A stretch of DNA of 64,000 nt from Paraeggerthella hongkongensis. Lineage in GTDB: Bacteria > Actinomycetota > Coriobacteriia > Coriobacteriales > Eggerthellaceae. Where the stretch lies: NCBI RefSeq assembly GCF_003340345.1, contig NZ_PPTQ01000002.1, positions 157,967 to 221,966 of the forward strand, given 5' to 3'. The position numbers and the translations under genes were made by a program. Shown here one piece after another: positions 42,017 through 51,051 of this stretch. Position 1 is the stretch's first letter. Each line of letters starts with the position of its first letter. A model generated the notes under the pieces. The model worked only from the letters and a program-made list of their open reading frames with translations, was not told where the DNA came from and ran no database searches.

Positions 42017-42973
42017 TCAACAACCGCTTGCAAGCGGTTGAGCTTCTTCGAGAACTGCTAAAGACGCGCGCAACATCGCACGCACATCGGGGGCGTTTGC
42101 ATCGATCCAGCGGATGCGCGCATCTTTGCGAAACCAGGTACGTTGTCGCTTAGCGTACCGGTGCGTTGCCGTTTTGATACTGAGAATCGCTTCCTCCATG
42201 GTAGTTTCACCGTCAAGCGCGGCAACGATCTCTTTGTACCCGATAGCCTGCGGAGCCGTGATTCCGTTTCTGAACCCTTTTTGGAGCAGATGCTTCACTT
42301 CGTCGACCAAGCCGTCTTTGATCATCTGGTCGACACGTGCGTCGATCCGAGCGCGAAGAACGTTGGGATCGACCGCCAGCCCCACGAACACGGCGGGAAC
42401 GCATTGCGGCAACTGCGCAAGTTTGGCGCGCTGTTTGGCGTACGTCGTACCGTCCTCGAGAAGTTCGAAGGCACGAGCAACGCGCTTCACGTCGGCAGGC
42501 GGAATCAAAGCGGCACTTTCCTTGTCGCGATCCGCAAGAAGATTCCATAGGGCTTCAGGGCCTTGCTCCTGCGCAATGCGATTGCAGCGATCTCGTACAA
42601 GATTGCCGACCTGCTCGCCTTTGGGAAAATCGTAATCGTCTATCGCTGCACGCACGTAAAACCCCGTACCGCCGCAGAGCACGCTTCTTCCTCCGCGTGC
42701 GTCGACGTCAAGAAAACATTCTCGCGCATACGCCTGGAACAACGCCGCCGAATAAGGCTCGCCCGGGTCGACCAAGTCGAATCCGTGGTGGGCCACGATG
42801 CGATCCCGGATAGGGAGCTTTCCCGTGCCGATGTCCATACCGCGATACACTTGCATCGAATCGGCGCTGACCACTTCGCCGTTCAATTCGAGGGCAAGCG
42901 CTTGCGCAAGCGCAGTCTTGCCCGATGCCGTAGGACCTACGACGCATACGACAGGGGCCGAAAGGCTAAGCAC
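42017..42973 (-). CDS. miaA: tRNA dimethylallyltransferase
   Basis: A 318-residue MiaA with the P-loop GPTASGKTALA and the DSMQVYRGMDIGT and GGTGFYVRA motifs. It adds the dimethylallyl group to A37 of tRNAs reading UNN codons, the substrate for MiaB. It starts with GTG overlapping the miaB stop. Confidence 0.93.
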   Translation of the reverse strand: MLSLSAPVVCVVGPTASGKTALAQALALELNGEVVSADSMQVYRGMDIGTGKLPIRDRIVAHHGFDLVDPGEPYSAALFQAYARECFLDVDARGGRSVLCGGTGFYVRAAIDDYDFPKGEQVGNLVRDRCNRIAQEQGPEALWNLLADRDKESAALIPPADVKRVARAFELLEDGTTYAKQRAKLAQLPQCVPAVFVGLAVDPNVLRARIDARVDQMIKDGLVDEVKHLLQKGFRNGITAPQAIGYKEIVAALDGETTMEEAILSIKTATHRYAKRQRTWFRKDARIRWIDANAPDVRAMLRASLAVLEEAQPLASGC

Positions 42974-44327
42974 CGTCTACAACCTCGCCTGCCAGATACC
43001 ACGTTTTCGCTTCGTCGATGCGCACGCGCACCGTTTGGCCGGTCAGGCTCTCCACCGAAAGCCCTGCAGGAACAGCTGCGTGAACGGTTTGGTTCTTCGG
43101 GCTCTTGCCCGTCAGAAGGGTTTCGTCGCGCTTCGATCCGCCCTCTACCAGCACATCCACCGTAGCTCCCAGGTCTTTCTGATTCGCCTCGAACGCCTTG
43201 TCCTGCACAAGGTCCACCAAGCGATCGAAACGCTGCTGGATAACCTCGCGCGGGGTGCTATCGTCCATGGAGGCGGCAGGCGTGCCTTCGCGCTTCGAAT
43301 AGATGAACGTGAACACCTGGTGGTAGCCCACCTCGTCAAGCAATCGGTAGGTATCTTCGAAATCCTTGGCGGTCTCTCCCGGAAAGCCTACGATGATGTC
43401 GGTCGACAGCGCAATATCGGGGCAGGCGTCGCGCAGTTTGGCGATAAGGCCCCGGTAGTGCTCGCGCGTGTAGCGACGATTCATCGCAGCTAAGACGGCA
43501 TCGGACCCGGACTGAACCGGAAGATGCAAAGCAGGCATAAGGGAGCGTAGCGAACCGAATTTCGCGATCACCTCGTCGGTCAAATCCTTCGGATGGCTCG
43601 TGGCAAAGCGGAGCCGCTCGATTCCCGTTGCGTCGAGCGCATCGAGCACCTGCGCGAAACGAGGCGATCCGTACAGATCGCGACCGTACGAATTTACGTT
43701 TTGGCCCAACAGCGTGATCTCTTTTACGCCGGCAGCCACATACCGCTCGGCTTCGCTGACGATGTCCTCGAGCGGACGCGACTTCTCCCGCCCGCGCACG
43801 TACGGCACGATGCAGTAAGAGCAGAAGTTGTTGCAGCCGATGGTGATGGGAAGCCAGGCCGCCCATTCGTGCTCGCGCGCCGTGGGCAGCTCGGTCGGAA
43901 ACGAAGAGGCCGCATCGAGCACTTCCACCTGATGGCCGCCCTCTTCTATAGCTGCCTGCAAAAGGCGTGGCAGCGATCCTAGATTGTGCGTTCCGAACAC
44001 CACATCAAGATGAGGCAGTTCTTCGGTAAGCTTCTCGCCGTCGCGCTGGCCGATGCAGCCTCCAACGGCCACAACGCGTTTGGAAAGCGGCGTGCCTTCG
44101 CGCAGCGGGATATTCTTGAGCGAGGCGACTTGGCCGTACAGGCGCGTATCGGCCGCTTCGCGAACGCAGCACGTCATGAACGCGACGATGTCCGCATCCT
44201 CGATGGAATCCACCATGAGGGCCCCTAAGCCCTCGAGCATCCCGGCAATACGCTCGGAATCATGCTTGTTCATTTGGCATCCGAACGTACGGATGCAGAA
44301 CGTCAAGTTCATAAAGGGAGTTTGCAT
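42966..44327 (-). CDS. miaB: tRNA-2-methylthio-N6-dimethylallyladenosine synthase
   Basis: A 453-residue radical-SAM methylthiotransferase. The N-terminal UPF0004 domain (TFGCQMNKHDSERI with further cysteines in TCCVREAA and GGCIGQR) binds one cluster. The radical-SAM motif is CNNFCSYC. A C-terminal TRAM domain follows. It acts after MiaA, adding a methylthio group at A37, and the two genes overlap. Confidence 0.94.
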   Translation of the reverse strand: MQTPFMNLTFCIRTFGCQMNKHDSERIAGMLEGLGALMVDSIEDADIVAFMTCCVREAADTRLYGQVASLKNIPLREGTPLSKRVVAVGGCIGQRDGEKLTEELPHLDVVFGTHNLGSLPRLLQAAIEEGGHQVEVLDAASSFPTELPTAREHEWAAWLPITIGCNNFCSYCIVPYVRGREKSRPLEDIVSEAERYVAAGVKEITLLGQNVNSYGRDLYGSPRFAQVLDALDATGIERLRFATSHPKDLTDEVIAKFGSLRSLMPALHLPVQSGSDAVLAAMNRRYTREHYRGLIAKLRDACPDIALSTDIIVGFPGETAKDFEDTYRLLDEVGYHQVFTFIYSKREGTPAASMDDSTPREVIQQRFDRLVDLVQDKAFEANQKDLGATVDVLVEGGSKRDETLLTGKSPKNQTVHAAVPAGLSVESLTGQTVRVRIDEAKTWYLAGEVVDGA

Positions 44328-44340
44328 AGGCTCGTCTATC

Positions 44341-44688
44341 TTAGAGGTCGGAAAGGGGGTCGCGACGCTCGTCGGAAACGGAAGCTCCGACGCCGCGCGT
44401 ATAGCGAGGATCTACCGCGAATCGGATTGCGGTGCGGTACTCGCCGTCGATTACGATGTCGGCGAACGAAGGGACGCAAGCGATTTCGATTCCGATAGGC
44501 GACAGAAACCCTCGAGAAATAGCGATGGCTTTGACTGCCTGATTGACGGCTCCCGCTCCCACAGCTTGAATCTCGACGGAAACGCCGTCCTTCACCATGC
44601 CGGCGATGGCGCCCGCTACGGAAGCGGGCGACGATTTCGACGACACCTTCAGGCAGCCGACGTCTGGCTTATGCTCTGTAGTGGACAT
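44341..44688 (-). CDS. spoVS: SpoVS-family (Alba-like) protein
   Basis: A 115-residue protein. Residues 13-90 (LKVSSKSSPASVAGAIAGMV, GAGAVNQAVKAIAISRGFL) match the SpoVS family, which has an Alba-like fold that can bind nucleic acid. It has an acidic-basic C-terminal extension of about 25 residues beyond the usual 86. SpoVS is common outside spore formers, so it is no evidence of sporulation. It lies 13 bases upstream of miaB. Confidence 0.88.
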   Translation of the reverse strand: MSTTEHKPDVGCLKVSSKSSPASVAGAIAGMVKDGVSVEIQAVGAGAVNQAVKAIAISRGFLSPIGIEIACVPSFADIVIDGEYRTAIRFAVDPRYTRGVGASVSDERRDPLSDL

Positions 44689-44857
44689 GCATATCCTTTT
44701 TCGTTTGGTCCGTTACGCGTGCGTTTAGTTCGATAAATATGCTTCGCTCAGCCTGCAATGTTTATGCATTCAACATTCTACCCATTCGATCTATGGCGTG
44801 CAACCTGCGGGTATACCGAAACCATGGAGAACTCGAAGCGATCAGGGCATCTAGGCG

Positions 44858-45958
44858 TTATCGCAACTTGGCAATAGGAATGGTGATACGAATGCAGTCC
44901 TTCCCAACGCGAACCTCCGGGCTTACCCCCGATTCGAGGTAGTAATCGCGCGCCACGTCTTCGAAAGCTGCGGCAACGCGCTTCGAGAAGATCTCCAAAT
45001 CCTCGGTGGCGATTTTCAGGCCGCGCGCATCCTGTGCAGCTGCGCGATCGCGCACGTTGCGCGGAGGTGTCGGGGTGTTGTCGGGCTCTGGAACAGCCTC
45101 GATGCGAATTCGATCGATAAGCGGCGATAACGGGGCTATCTCTCCGTCCATGATGCGTCGCGCGCTTCGCTCGGACAATTCAAGACCCAATCGGGCCGCT
45201 TCCTGTGCGAACGAAGCGGGGTCGGCGCACACCGACAACCGCTTGCTGACGGGAAGGCGGGATGGCTCTTTGCAAAACGCCCTTGCCGACGAGGTCAGCG
45301 AAGCAAGCCCGAAGGCGTACAGCGTGGCGGCCACGTCCGTAGCGGATCCCAGGTATACCGTGCAGCTTGTTCTGCTTTCAATGGCGAACTCGCATGCCGT
45401 ACGCAGTATGTTTTTAGGACCGCGTACGACCACGTTCCCCGATTCATTTCGCTCGAACGTGGGGAAACTCGACTGATCGGTCTTCTCCCCCACCTTGTCC
45501 AGGTTCGTCTCGACGTACAGCGAAGATCCTTTGCCCGAATCCGAAGCTGCTACGTACGCAGACTCGGAATTGACGGCAATAGAATACAAAGCCATGCCGC
45601 GTCCGTGGACGCCCCACTTATCCATGGACATAGTGTCGAGCTTCGAGGTAACGCGCGGCTCGAAGATGCGCTCGTGCATGGAAGGGGGAACGCCGTCTCC
45701 ATCGTCGATCATGACCAGTTTCCGCCGCCGATCCTCGCGGGTAACCGCAAGGAAGATACTGCGCGCATGAGCATCGCGTGCGTTTCTCAACATCTCGATA
45801 ACGATGTCTTCCGTTGACCGTATGTCGTGCGCAGCTTGGCGCCGCTCGGCTTCTGCGCTCCTCAAACGGACGAAGCCATCCCCGAGGTCGGTTTCGACCC
45901 GGAGATGGCTTTCGCCGCAGACGTCCTCGATGAAGCTTTCGAGAGAGTCGTGCTTCAC
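44858..45958 (-). CDS. GHKL-type ATPase of unknown function
   Basis: A 366-residue protein. An N-terminal Bergerat ATP-binding fold is shown by the N-box EMLRNARDAHA, the G1-box DDGDGVP and the lid segment GVHGRGMALYS. There is no histidine phospho-acceptor domain, so it is not an ordinary sensor kinase; it is closer to MutL/Hsp90-like ATPases. The rest is unrecognised. It starts 12 bases after the rny stop, suggesting a shared transcript. Position next to RNase Y and tRNA-modification genes hints at a nucleic-acid role, but this is inference. Confidence 0.72.
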   Translation of the reverse strand: MKHDSLESFIEDVCGESHLRVETDLGDGFVRLRSAEAERRQAAHDIRSTEDIVIEMLRNARDAHARSIFLAVTREDRRRKLVMIDDGDGVPPSMHERIFEPRVTSKLDTMSMDKWGVHGRGMALYSIAVNSESAYVAASDSGKGSSLYVETNLDKVGEKTDQSSFPTFERNESGNVVVRGPKNILRTACEFAIESRTSCTVYLGSATDVAATLYAFGLASLTSSARAFCKEPSRLPVSKRLSVCADPASFAQEAARLGLELSERSARRIMDGEIAPLSPLIDRIRIEAVPEPDNTPTPPRNVRDRAAAQDARGLKIATEDLEIFSKRVAAAFEDVARDYYLESGVSPEVRVGKDCIRITIPIAKLR

Positions 45959-45970
45959 AACAGATCCGCC

Positions 45971-47503
45971 TTACTTCGCGATGCCGACCGCACGGCTCTC
46001 GCGAATGACCACGACCTTCACCTGGCCGGGGTACTGCATCTCGTTTTCGATGCGCTGCGCGATATCGTGGGCGAGCACCGTGGTAGCCGCTTCGTCCACC
46101 GCTTCGGGTTCCACCATGACGCGTACTTCGCGACCCGCTTGGATTGCGTAGGTGCGCTCGACGCCCTTGTACGAATTCGCGATTTCCTCAAGTTTCTCAA
46201 GACGCTTGATATAGGCGTCAAGCGTCTCTTTGCGCGCACCGGGGCGTGCGGCGGATACGGCGTCCGCAGCCTGAACCAGAACCGCAAGCACGCTCGAAGG
46301 CTCCACGTCGTTGTGGTGAGCCTCGATAGCATGCACGATATCGCCCTTTTCGCCGAAACGGCGAGCAAGGTCGGCGCCGATCACGGCATGGCTTCCCTCA
46401 ACCTCGTGGTCAACGGCCTTTCCCAAGTCGTGCAGCAAGCCGGCGCGCTTGGCCGGAATGGGATCGAGTCCCAGCTCCGAAGCCATGACGCCCGACAGGT
46501 ACGCGACTTCGAGCGAATGGTTGAGCACATTCTGCCCGTAAGAGGTGCGGTACCGCAAACGACCGAGCGTCCGCACGAGCTCAGGATGCAGGTCGTGAAT
46601 TCCCGTATCGAACGCAGCCTGTTCGCCGGCCTCCTGGACGCGTTGGTTCACGAACGCCTCGGCCTTGCCGAACATCTCCTCGATACGAGCCGGATGGATG
46701 CGGCCGTCCGCAACAAGGTTCTCCATCGTGACGCGACCGATCTCGCGGCGCACCGGATCGAAGCAGGAGATCGTCACGCACTCAGGGGTGTCGTCGATGA
46801 TGAGGTTCGTGCCCGTTAGCTGCTCAAACGAGCGAATGTTGCGACCTTCGCGGCCGATGATGCGGCCCTTCAGGTCATCCGACGGGATATGGATGGTCGA
46901 TACCGTGGTTTCAGCGGTATGGTCGGCCGCAACGCGCTGGATTGCCAGGCTCAGGATCGAACGCGCCTTCTTGTCGGCCTCGGCCTTCGCGCGCGCTTCA
47001 GCATCGCGAATGATGGCTGCAGAGGCATGCGTGACCTCGTCCTTCAGCGTATCGAGCAGCTCGGCTTTCGCCTCGTCAGGACTCATGCCTGCCACGCGCT
47101 CTAGACGGTGGTTGATCTCCTGCTCTGCCTCGGACAGATCGCGTTCGCGGCGATCGAGCTGCCCTTGCATCGACGAGATCTGATGTTCGCGCGAATCAAG
47201 CGACTCCACGCGACGGTCGAGCGATTCCTCACGCTGGGATATACGGTTCTCGGCGGCGCGCACCTCGCGCATGCGCTCCTTGCTTTCAACTTGCGCTTCC
47301 TGCTTGAGCCGAAGCGCTTCGTCCTTCGCCTCGACGATTGCTTCTCGGCGCAACGTCTCCGCCTGTCGTTTCGCATCGGTCACCACGGATTCCGCTTCTT
47401 GCGCCGCACGCTTAGTGGACGCATTGACGAGAAAACGCGTGATGACGAATCCGAGGGCGATGCCAGCTGCGGCTCCGACAACGAGCCAGATGATTTCAGG
47501 CAT
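45971..47503 (-). CDS. rny: Ribonuclease Y
   Basis: A 510-residue membrane-anchored endoribonuclease. The chain has an N-terminal helix ([16 protein letters not shown]), a long coiled coil, a KH domain ([18 protein letters not shown]) and an HD domain with [10 protein letters not shown]. It starts mRNA decay. The start at 47503 follows GGGGGGAG by a few bases. A separate promoter with a leader lies upstream. Confidence 0.95.
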   Translation of the reverse strand: MPEIIWLVVGAAAGIALGFVITRFLVNASTKRAAQEAESVVTDAKRQAETLRREAIVEAKDEALRLKQEAQVESKERMREVRAAENRISQREESLDRRVESLDSREHQISSMQGQLDRRERDLSEAEQEINHRLERVAGMSPDEAKAELLDTLKDEVTHASAAIIRDAEARAKAEADKKARSILSLAIQRVAADHTAETTVSTIHIPSDDLKGRIIGREGRNIRSFEQLTGTNLIIDDTPECVTISCFDPVRREIGRVTMENLVADGRIHPARIEEMFGKAEAFVNQRVQEAGEQAAFDTGIHDLHPELVRTLGRLRYRTSYGQNVLNHSLEVAYLSGVMASELGLDPIPAKRAGLLHDLGKAVDHEVEGSHAVIGADLARRFGEKGDIVHAIEAHHNDVEPSSVLAVLVQAADAVSAARPGARKETLDAYIKRLEKLEEIANSYKGVERTYAIQAGREVRVMVEPEAVDEAATTVLAHDIAQRIENEMQYPGQVKVVVIRESRAVGIAK

Positions 47504-47560
47504 ACGCTCCCCCCTTTCGTTTCGCATTCTGTCAGTGTGTTTCAAAGTACTCGTAGGCAT

Positions 47561-47701
47561 AAAAAATCCCGGCAAAACCGGGCATGAGCGAACGCACGCG
47601 ATACGGGAAGCATCGTATGAATTTGTCTATAAGAAGTACCCTCATCAGGTACGTTTCACCCAAGCTTCTATACATAATAAGGCTTGTATGCGATTTGTAA
47701 A
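47561..47701 (-). ncRNA. rny leader with its own promoter and an internal terminator hairpin
   Basis: On the minus strand, TTTACA (47701-47696) and TATTAT (47679-47674) are 16 bases apart. The predicted RNA then forms a stem AGAAG/CTTCT enclosing GTACC/GGGTAC, and a hairpin ATACG/CGTAT. Last comes CCCGG-TTTTG-CCGGG followed by ATTTTTTAT (47582-47561). That terminator lies 58 bases before the rny start, so it looks like an attenuator. I could not match the RNA to a known family. Confidence 0.5.
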
Positions 47702-47773
47702 AGCCCTCGACAAGAAATATTCGGAAACGACAAGGCGAAACGCACCTTCACGAACAGGGTCGGCAAAACGGAG

Positions 47774-47802
47774 GCGTCGGACGGCTAGCACGTCCGACGC
47801 CC
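47774..47802 (-). terminator. Terminator of the recA-recX operon
   Basis: GGCGTCGGACG pairs with CGTCCGACGCC. On the minus strand it is followed by TCCGTTTTGC, five bases beyond the recX stop. Confidence 0.75.
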
Positions 47803-47806
47803 GGCC

Positions 47807-48460
47807 TTACCCTATCCGGTCGAACTGCGACGAGCAAAGGGATTCATGCCATTGCCGGGCGGCCGAGGAAGCGACCGATGAGCCGTAGCCCTTCTGGACG
47901 AGTTTTCTATACGCCGCCTCTCGAACGTTCTTCGACCGAGGGGGCTTCCGCTCGAGCAAAGCGATGGCGCGCGAGATCTCCGACGCATCGTCGCCGACCC
48001 CCTGCCCTTCGGACAACGACGCGACTTCGTCGACGGCAATGCCAAGATCCTCGAGCTCGGCGACGATGCCGCGGCGCCCCTTGCCCTGCGAAAGACGGCT
48101 TCGGACGAGCACGTCGGCATAGCGAAGATCGTCGACAAGACCGCATGCCTGGGCGCGCGCCACCGCCTCCTCGACGGCATCCTCGCAAAATCCCTCGCGC
48201 ACTAAACGTCGGCGCAAAGCCTCGCTTGCCTGTTCGCGCGCGCAGGCAAGGCGCTCGATCTTGCGAAACGCGCGCTCAGGCGAATCGTCCGGCCCTTCTT
48301 TATCCCGGCCGACGGAAACGCTCTCGCACGAGGCGGGTCGTGCTTTTCGCTCGGAGCTCGTTGCCTGACGCGCACCGGGCAACGACGACCGTTCCCCCGA
48401 TTCGATCGCAGCGATATTCGCCCGCAAGAGGGCTTTCACGTCGTCGGAGCTATGCGACAT
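47807..48460 (-). CDS. recX: RecA regulator RecX
   Basis: A 217-residue RecX-family protein with a polar N-terminal extension of about 55 residues. The conserved core runs from ALRRRLVREGFCEDAVEEAVARAQACGLVDDLRYA to KNVREAAYRKLVQKGYG. RecX limits RecA filament growth. It begins six bases after recA in the usual actinobacterial order. Confidence 0.88.
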   Translation of the reverse strand: MSHSSDDVKALLRANIAAIESGERSSLPGARQATSSERKARPASCESVSVGRDKEGPDDSPERAFRKIERLACAREQASEALRRRLVREGFCEDAVEEAVARAQACGLVDDLRYADVLVRSRLSQGKGRRGIVAELEDLGIAVDEVASLSEGQGVGDDASEISRAIALLERKPPRSKNVREAAYRKLVQKGYGSSVASSAARQWHESLCSSQFDRIG

Positions 48461-48466
48461 GACGCG

Positions 48467-49525
48467 CTACTTCTTTCCCTTGGGCTTCGCTACCGGAGAG
48501 AGGACGTCCGCCTCTTCTGCCGTTCGCGTGATAATGGGGATATCGAACGCCTCGCGCACCTTGTTCTCCAGTTCGTCGCGCAGATCGGGGTTCTCCCTAA
48601 GCGTCTGCTTCGCGGCTTCGCGGCCCTGCCCCAAGCGCTCTTCGCCGTAGGTGTACCATGCACCGGACTTTTTCGCGACGCCGGCCTCTACCGCCATGTC
48701 GACGATGCAGCCTTCGCGAGAAATGCCCTCGCCGTACATGAGATCGAATTCAGCCTGGCGAAACGGCGGCGCCACCTTGTTCTTCACGACTTTCGCGCGC
48801 ACGCGGTTGCCCACGATCTCGCCGTCTTTTTTGATGGAGTCGATGCGTCGGATGTCGATGCGCACGCTCGAGAAGAACTTGAGCGCCCGTCCGCCGGTCG
48901 TGGTTTCGGGATTGCCGAACATGACGCCGATCTTCTCGCGCAGCTGGTTGATGAAGATGCACGTGGTGTTCGACTTGGAGAGCGAGCCTGCCAGCTTGCG
49001 AAGCGCTTGAGACATAAGGCGCGCCTGCAAGCCCACCGTAGTATCGCCGATCTCGCCTTCGATCTCGGCCTTGGGCACAAGAGCCGCCACGGAGTCGATG
49101 ACGATGCAATCGATGGCGCCGCTTCGCACCAGCATGTCGCAGATTTCAAGCGCCTGCTCGCCGGTATCGGGCTGGGATATAAGAACTTCGTCGATGTCGA
49201 CGCCGAGACGCGCCGCGTACACCGGATCGAGCGCATGTTCGGCGTCGATGAAAGCGACGATGCCGCCGAGCGCTTGCGCTTCGGCAAGCACCTGAAGCGC
49301 AAGCGTCGTCTTGCCGCTCGATTCAGGACCGTAGACCTCCACGATGCGCCCGCGCGGCACCCCTCCGATGCCCAATGCGGCATCAAGAGGAAGCGAGCCT
49401 GTGGGTATAGCGCCAATATTGAGGCTCTGGTCGCTTTCGCCGAACTTCATGATGGAGCCTTTTCCGAACTTAGTCTCGATCTGATCGGTGGTCAGCTTGA
49501 GCATCTTCGATTTTTCTTCGTTCAT
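48467..49525 (-). CDS. recA: Recombinase RecA
   Basis: A 352-residue RecA with Walker [10 protein letters not shown], Walker [13 protein letters not shown], loop 2 [22 protein letters not shown] and the C-terminal domain. It drives homologous recombination and activates LexA self-cleavage. AAGGAAG precedes the ATG. Its promoter carries an SOS box, so it belongs to the LexA regulon of this window. Confidence 0.97.
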   Translation of the reverse strand: MNEEKSKMLKLTTDQIETKFGKGSIMKFGESDQSLNIGAIPTGSLPLDAALGIGGVPRGRIVEVYGPESSGKTTLALQVLAEAQALGGIVAFIDAEHALDPVYAARLGVDIDEVLISQPDTGEQALEICDMLVRSGAIDCIVIDSVAALVPKAEIEGEIGDTTVGLQARLMSQALRKLAGSLSKSNTTCIFINQLREKIGVMFGNPETTTGGRALKFFSSVRIDIRRIDSIKKDGEIVGNRVRAKVVKNKVAPPFRQAEFDLMYGEGISREGCIVDMAVEAGVAKKSGAWYTYGEERLGQGREAAKQTLRENPDLRDELENKVREAFDIPIITRTAEEADVLSPVAKPKGKK

Positions 49526-49579
49526 GCGCTTCCTTCTCTTTCCGCAGGTGCGCCAAAGCGCCGCTTTTCGACTTCTCCT

Positions 49580-49607
49580 ATTATACGAACATCTGTTTGT
49601 CGGTCAA
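49580..49607 (-). promoter_or_regulatory. recA promoter with SOS box
   Basis: On the minus strand TTGACC (49607-49602) and TATAAT (49585-49580) are 16 bases apart. Within the spacer, on the + strand, GAACATCTGTTT (49587-49598) differs by one base from GAAC-N4-GTTC. Confidence 0.75.
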
Positions 49608-49681
49608 GCATTTTTATCGGCAAGTCCGCAATTCAAGTATAGAAGCCCTTTCTAGCTGAATCATGACGCGCGTACAGCCAA

Positions 49682-49716
49682 AAACCCGCTCGATCCTTTT
49701 CGAATCAAGCGGGTTT
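49682..49716 (-). terminator. Terminator of the rimO-pgsA/cinA operon
   Basis: AAACCCGCT (49682-49690) pairs with AGCGGGTTT (49708-49716), with more pairing inside. On the minus strand it is followed by TTTTTGG. Confidence 0.75.
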
Positions 49717-49793
49717 CCAACATGGTTCTATCGGGGACCTGCGTCGAATCTTGCTGAAGCGCCACGCGAATCTAGCAGAAACCTATCGTCGCT

Positions 49794-51047
49794 CTAGCGG
49801 CTTTCCAGCGCATGCTGCATGACCTGGAGCGCAGCGCGCACCGTTTGGAGCCGCACTTGCTCGCGCGTGCCGGCAAAGCAGCGCGTCTCCGCTTCGACCG
49901 TACCGCAGCCGTCAGCGCAGCCGAGCCATACCGTCCCCACCGGTTTGCCCGGCTCCGCTCCCCCCGGACCGGCTATGCCCGTCACAGCCACCGCCACGTC
50001 GCAGCGAAGCTCCGCGCACGCACCTTGAGCCATGGCCTTCGCGGTTTGCTCGCTCACTACGCCATGCGCGGCGATCGTGTCGGGATCCACCGCAAGCACC
50101 AAGCTTTTGACCTCGGTCGCGTAACTGACCACGCTTCCGCGCATCACATCGGAACTGCCCGGGATCTGCGTAAGCGTAGCGGCGATCAGCCCGCCCGTCA
50201 GGCTTTCCGCCGTTCCGATGGTCTTTCCAGCTGCACGCGCCGCGGAAAGCACGGTGGAAGCAAGGGCCTCGAGCGCCTCGGGGGCTATCTCGGCAAGATC
50301 CGCATCAGAAAGGACCCGGCTCTCTACGGGTGCAGCAGGCGACGCCGGTTCGGACGCCACCGCGCGCGCATCCTTCGATCCCCGACGCTTCCGCTTCGGC
50401 TCCTTGGGCTTCAGTCCGATCAGGTGACGCGCTTTGTCGATGTAGTCCAGCATGGACACGATGGTCAACACGAGCGCCACGATCATGACGAGCCAGCTGA
50501 TCATCCACATCCAGTCCGAGAACGCAGCGTGCACGCTGCCCACCATGTAGCTGTCCTTGATGGTGAACAGCACGATAGCCACCATCTGCGAAACGGTTTT
50601 CGCTTTGCCGTACCAGCTGGCAGCGATAACCACGCCCTCGCTGGCCGCCACCATGCGCACGCCCGAAACGATGAACTCGCGAGCCAAGATGACGAGCACC
50701 ACCCAGCTGGGCAGGGCTCCCAGCTCGATGAGCGCCAGCAGGGCCGCCGCAACAAGGATCTTGTCTGCCAGCGGATCCATGAACTTTCCGAAATCGGTGA
50801 CTTCCCCCCGGCTGCGGGCCAGGTAGCCGTCAAGCCAGTCGGTGCATGAGATCAGAATGAATATGCCGGCAGCGATGAGGCTCTTGGAGTCGTCCGCCAC
50901 CTGCGGCAGGCCGAACCACTGCGGCCAGGGGCTGAGCAATGCTACGACGAACAGGGGCACCAGGCAGATGCGCACAAGCGTCACGATGTTCGCCGGCGTC
51001 CACAGCTTGTCGGTCGGCGTGGGCTTCATCTGGCTTGAGCTGGCCAT
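49794..51047 (-). CDS. pgsA: PgsA-CinA fusion: phosphatidylglycerophosphate synthase joined to nicotinamide-nucleotide amidase domain
   Basis: One uninterrupted 417-residue frame. Residues 1-205 are a complete CDP-alcohol phosphatidyltransferase with DG-x2-AR-x8-G-x3-D-x3-D (DGYLARSRGEVTDFGKFMDP) and five to six helices. A basic, disordered linker (about 206-250, KPKEPKRKRRGSKDA) leads to a CinA C-terminal domain (about 255-417). That domain shows TAESLTGGLIAATLT, VVSYATEVK and TGIAGPGGAEPGKPVGTVW. In many actinobacteria pgsA and cinA are separate neighbours; here the stop and start between them are gone. The N-terminal MoaB-like domain of full CinA is absent. It starts four bases after the rimO stop. 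Confidence 0.9.
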   Translation of the reverse strand: MASSSQMKPTPTDKLWTPANIVTLVRICLVPLFVVALLSPWPQWFGLPQVADDSKSLIAAGIFILISCTDWLDGYLARSRGEVTDFGKFMDPLADKILVAAALLALIELGALPSWVVLVILAREFIVSGVRMVAASEGVVIAASWYGKAKTVSQMVAIVLFTIKDSYMVGSVHAAFSDWMWMISWLVMIVALVLTIVSMLDYIDKARHLIGLKPKEPKRKRRGSKDARAVASEPASPAAPVESRVLSDADLAEIAPEALEALASTVLSAARAAGKTIGTAESLTGGLIAATLTQIPGSSDVMRGSVVSYATEVKSLVLAVDPDTIAAHGVVSEQTAKAMAQGACAELRCDVAVAVTGIAGPGGAEPGKPVGTVWLGCADGCGTVEAETRCFAGTREQVRLQTVRAALQVMQHALESR

Positions 51048-51051
51048 GGGA

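Noticed and set aside
44341..44688. spoVS as a sign of sporulation
   Set aside because: SpoVS is common in non-spore-formers and no other sporulation gene was seen.
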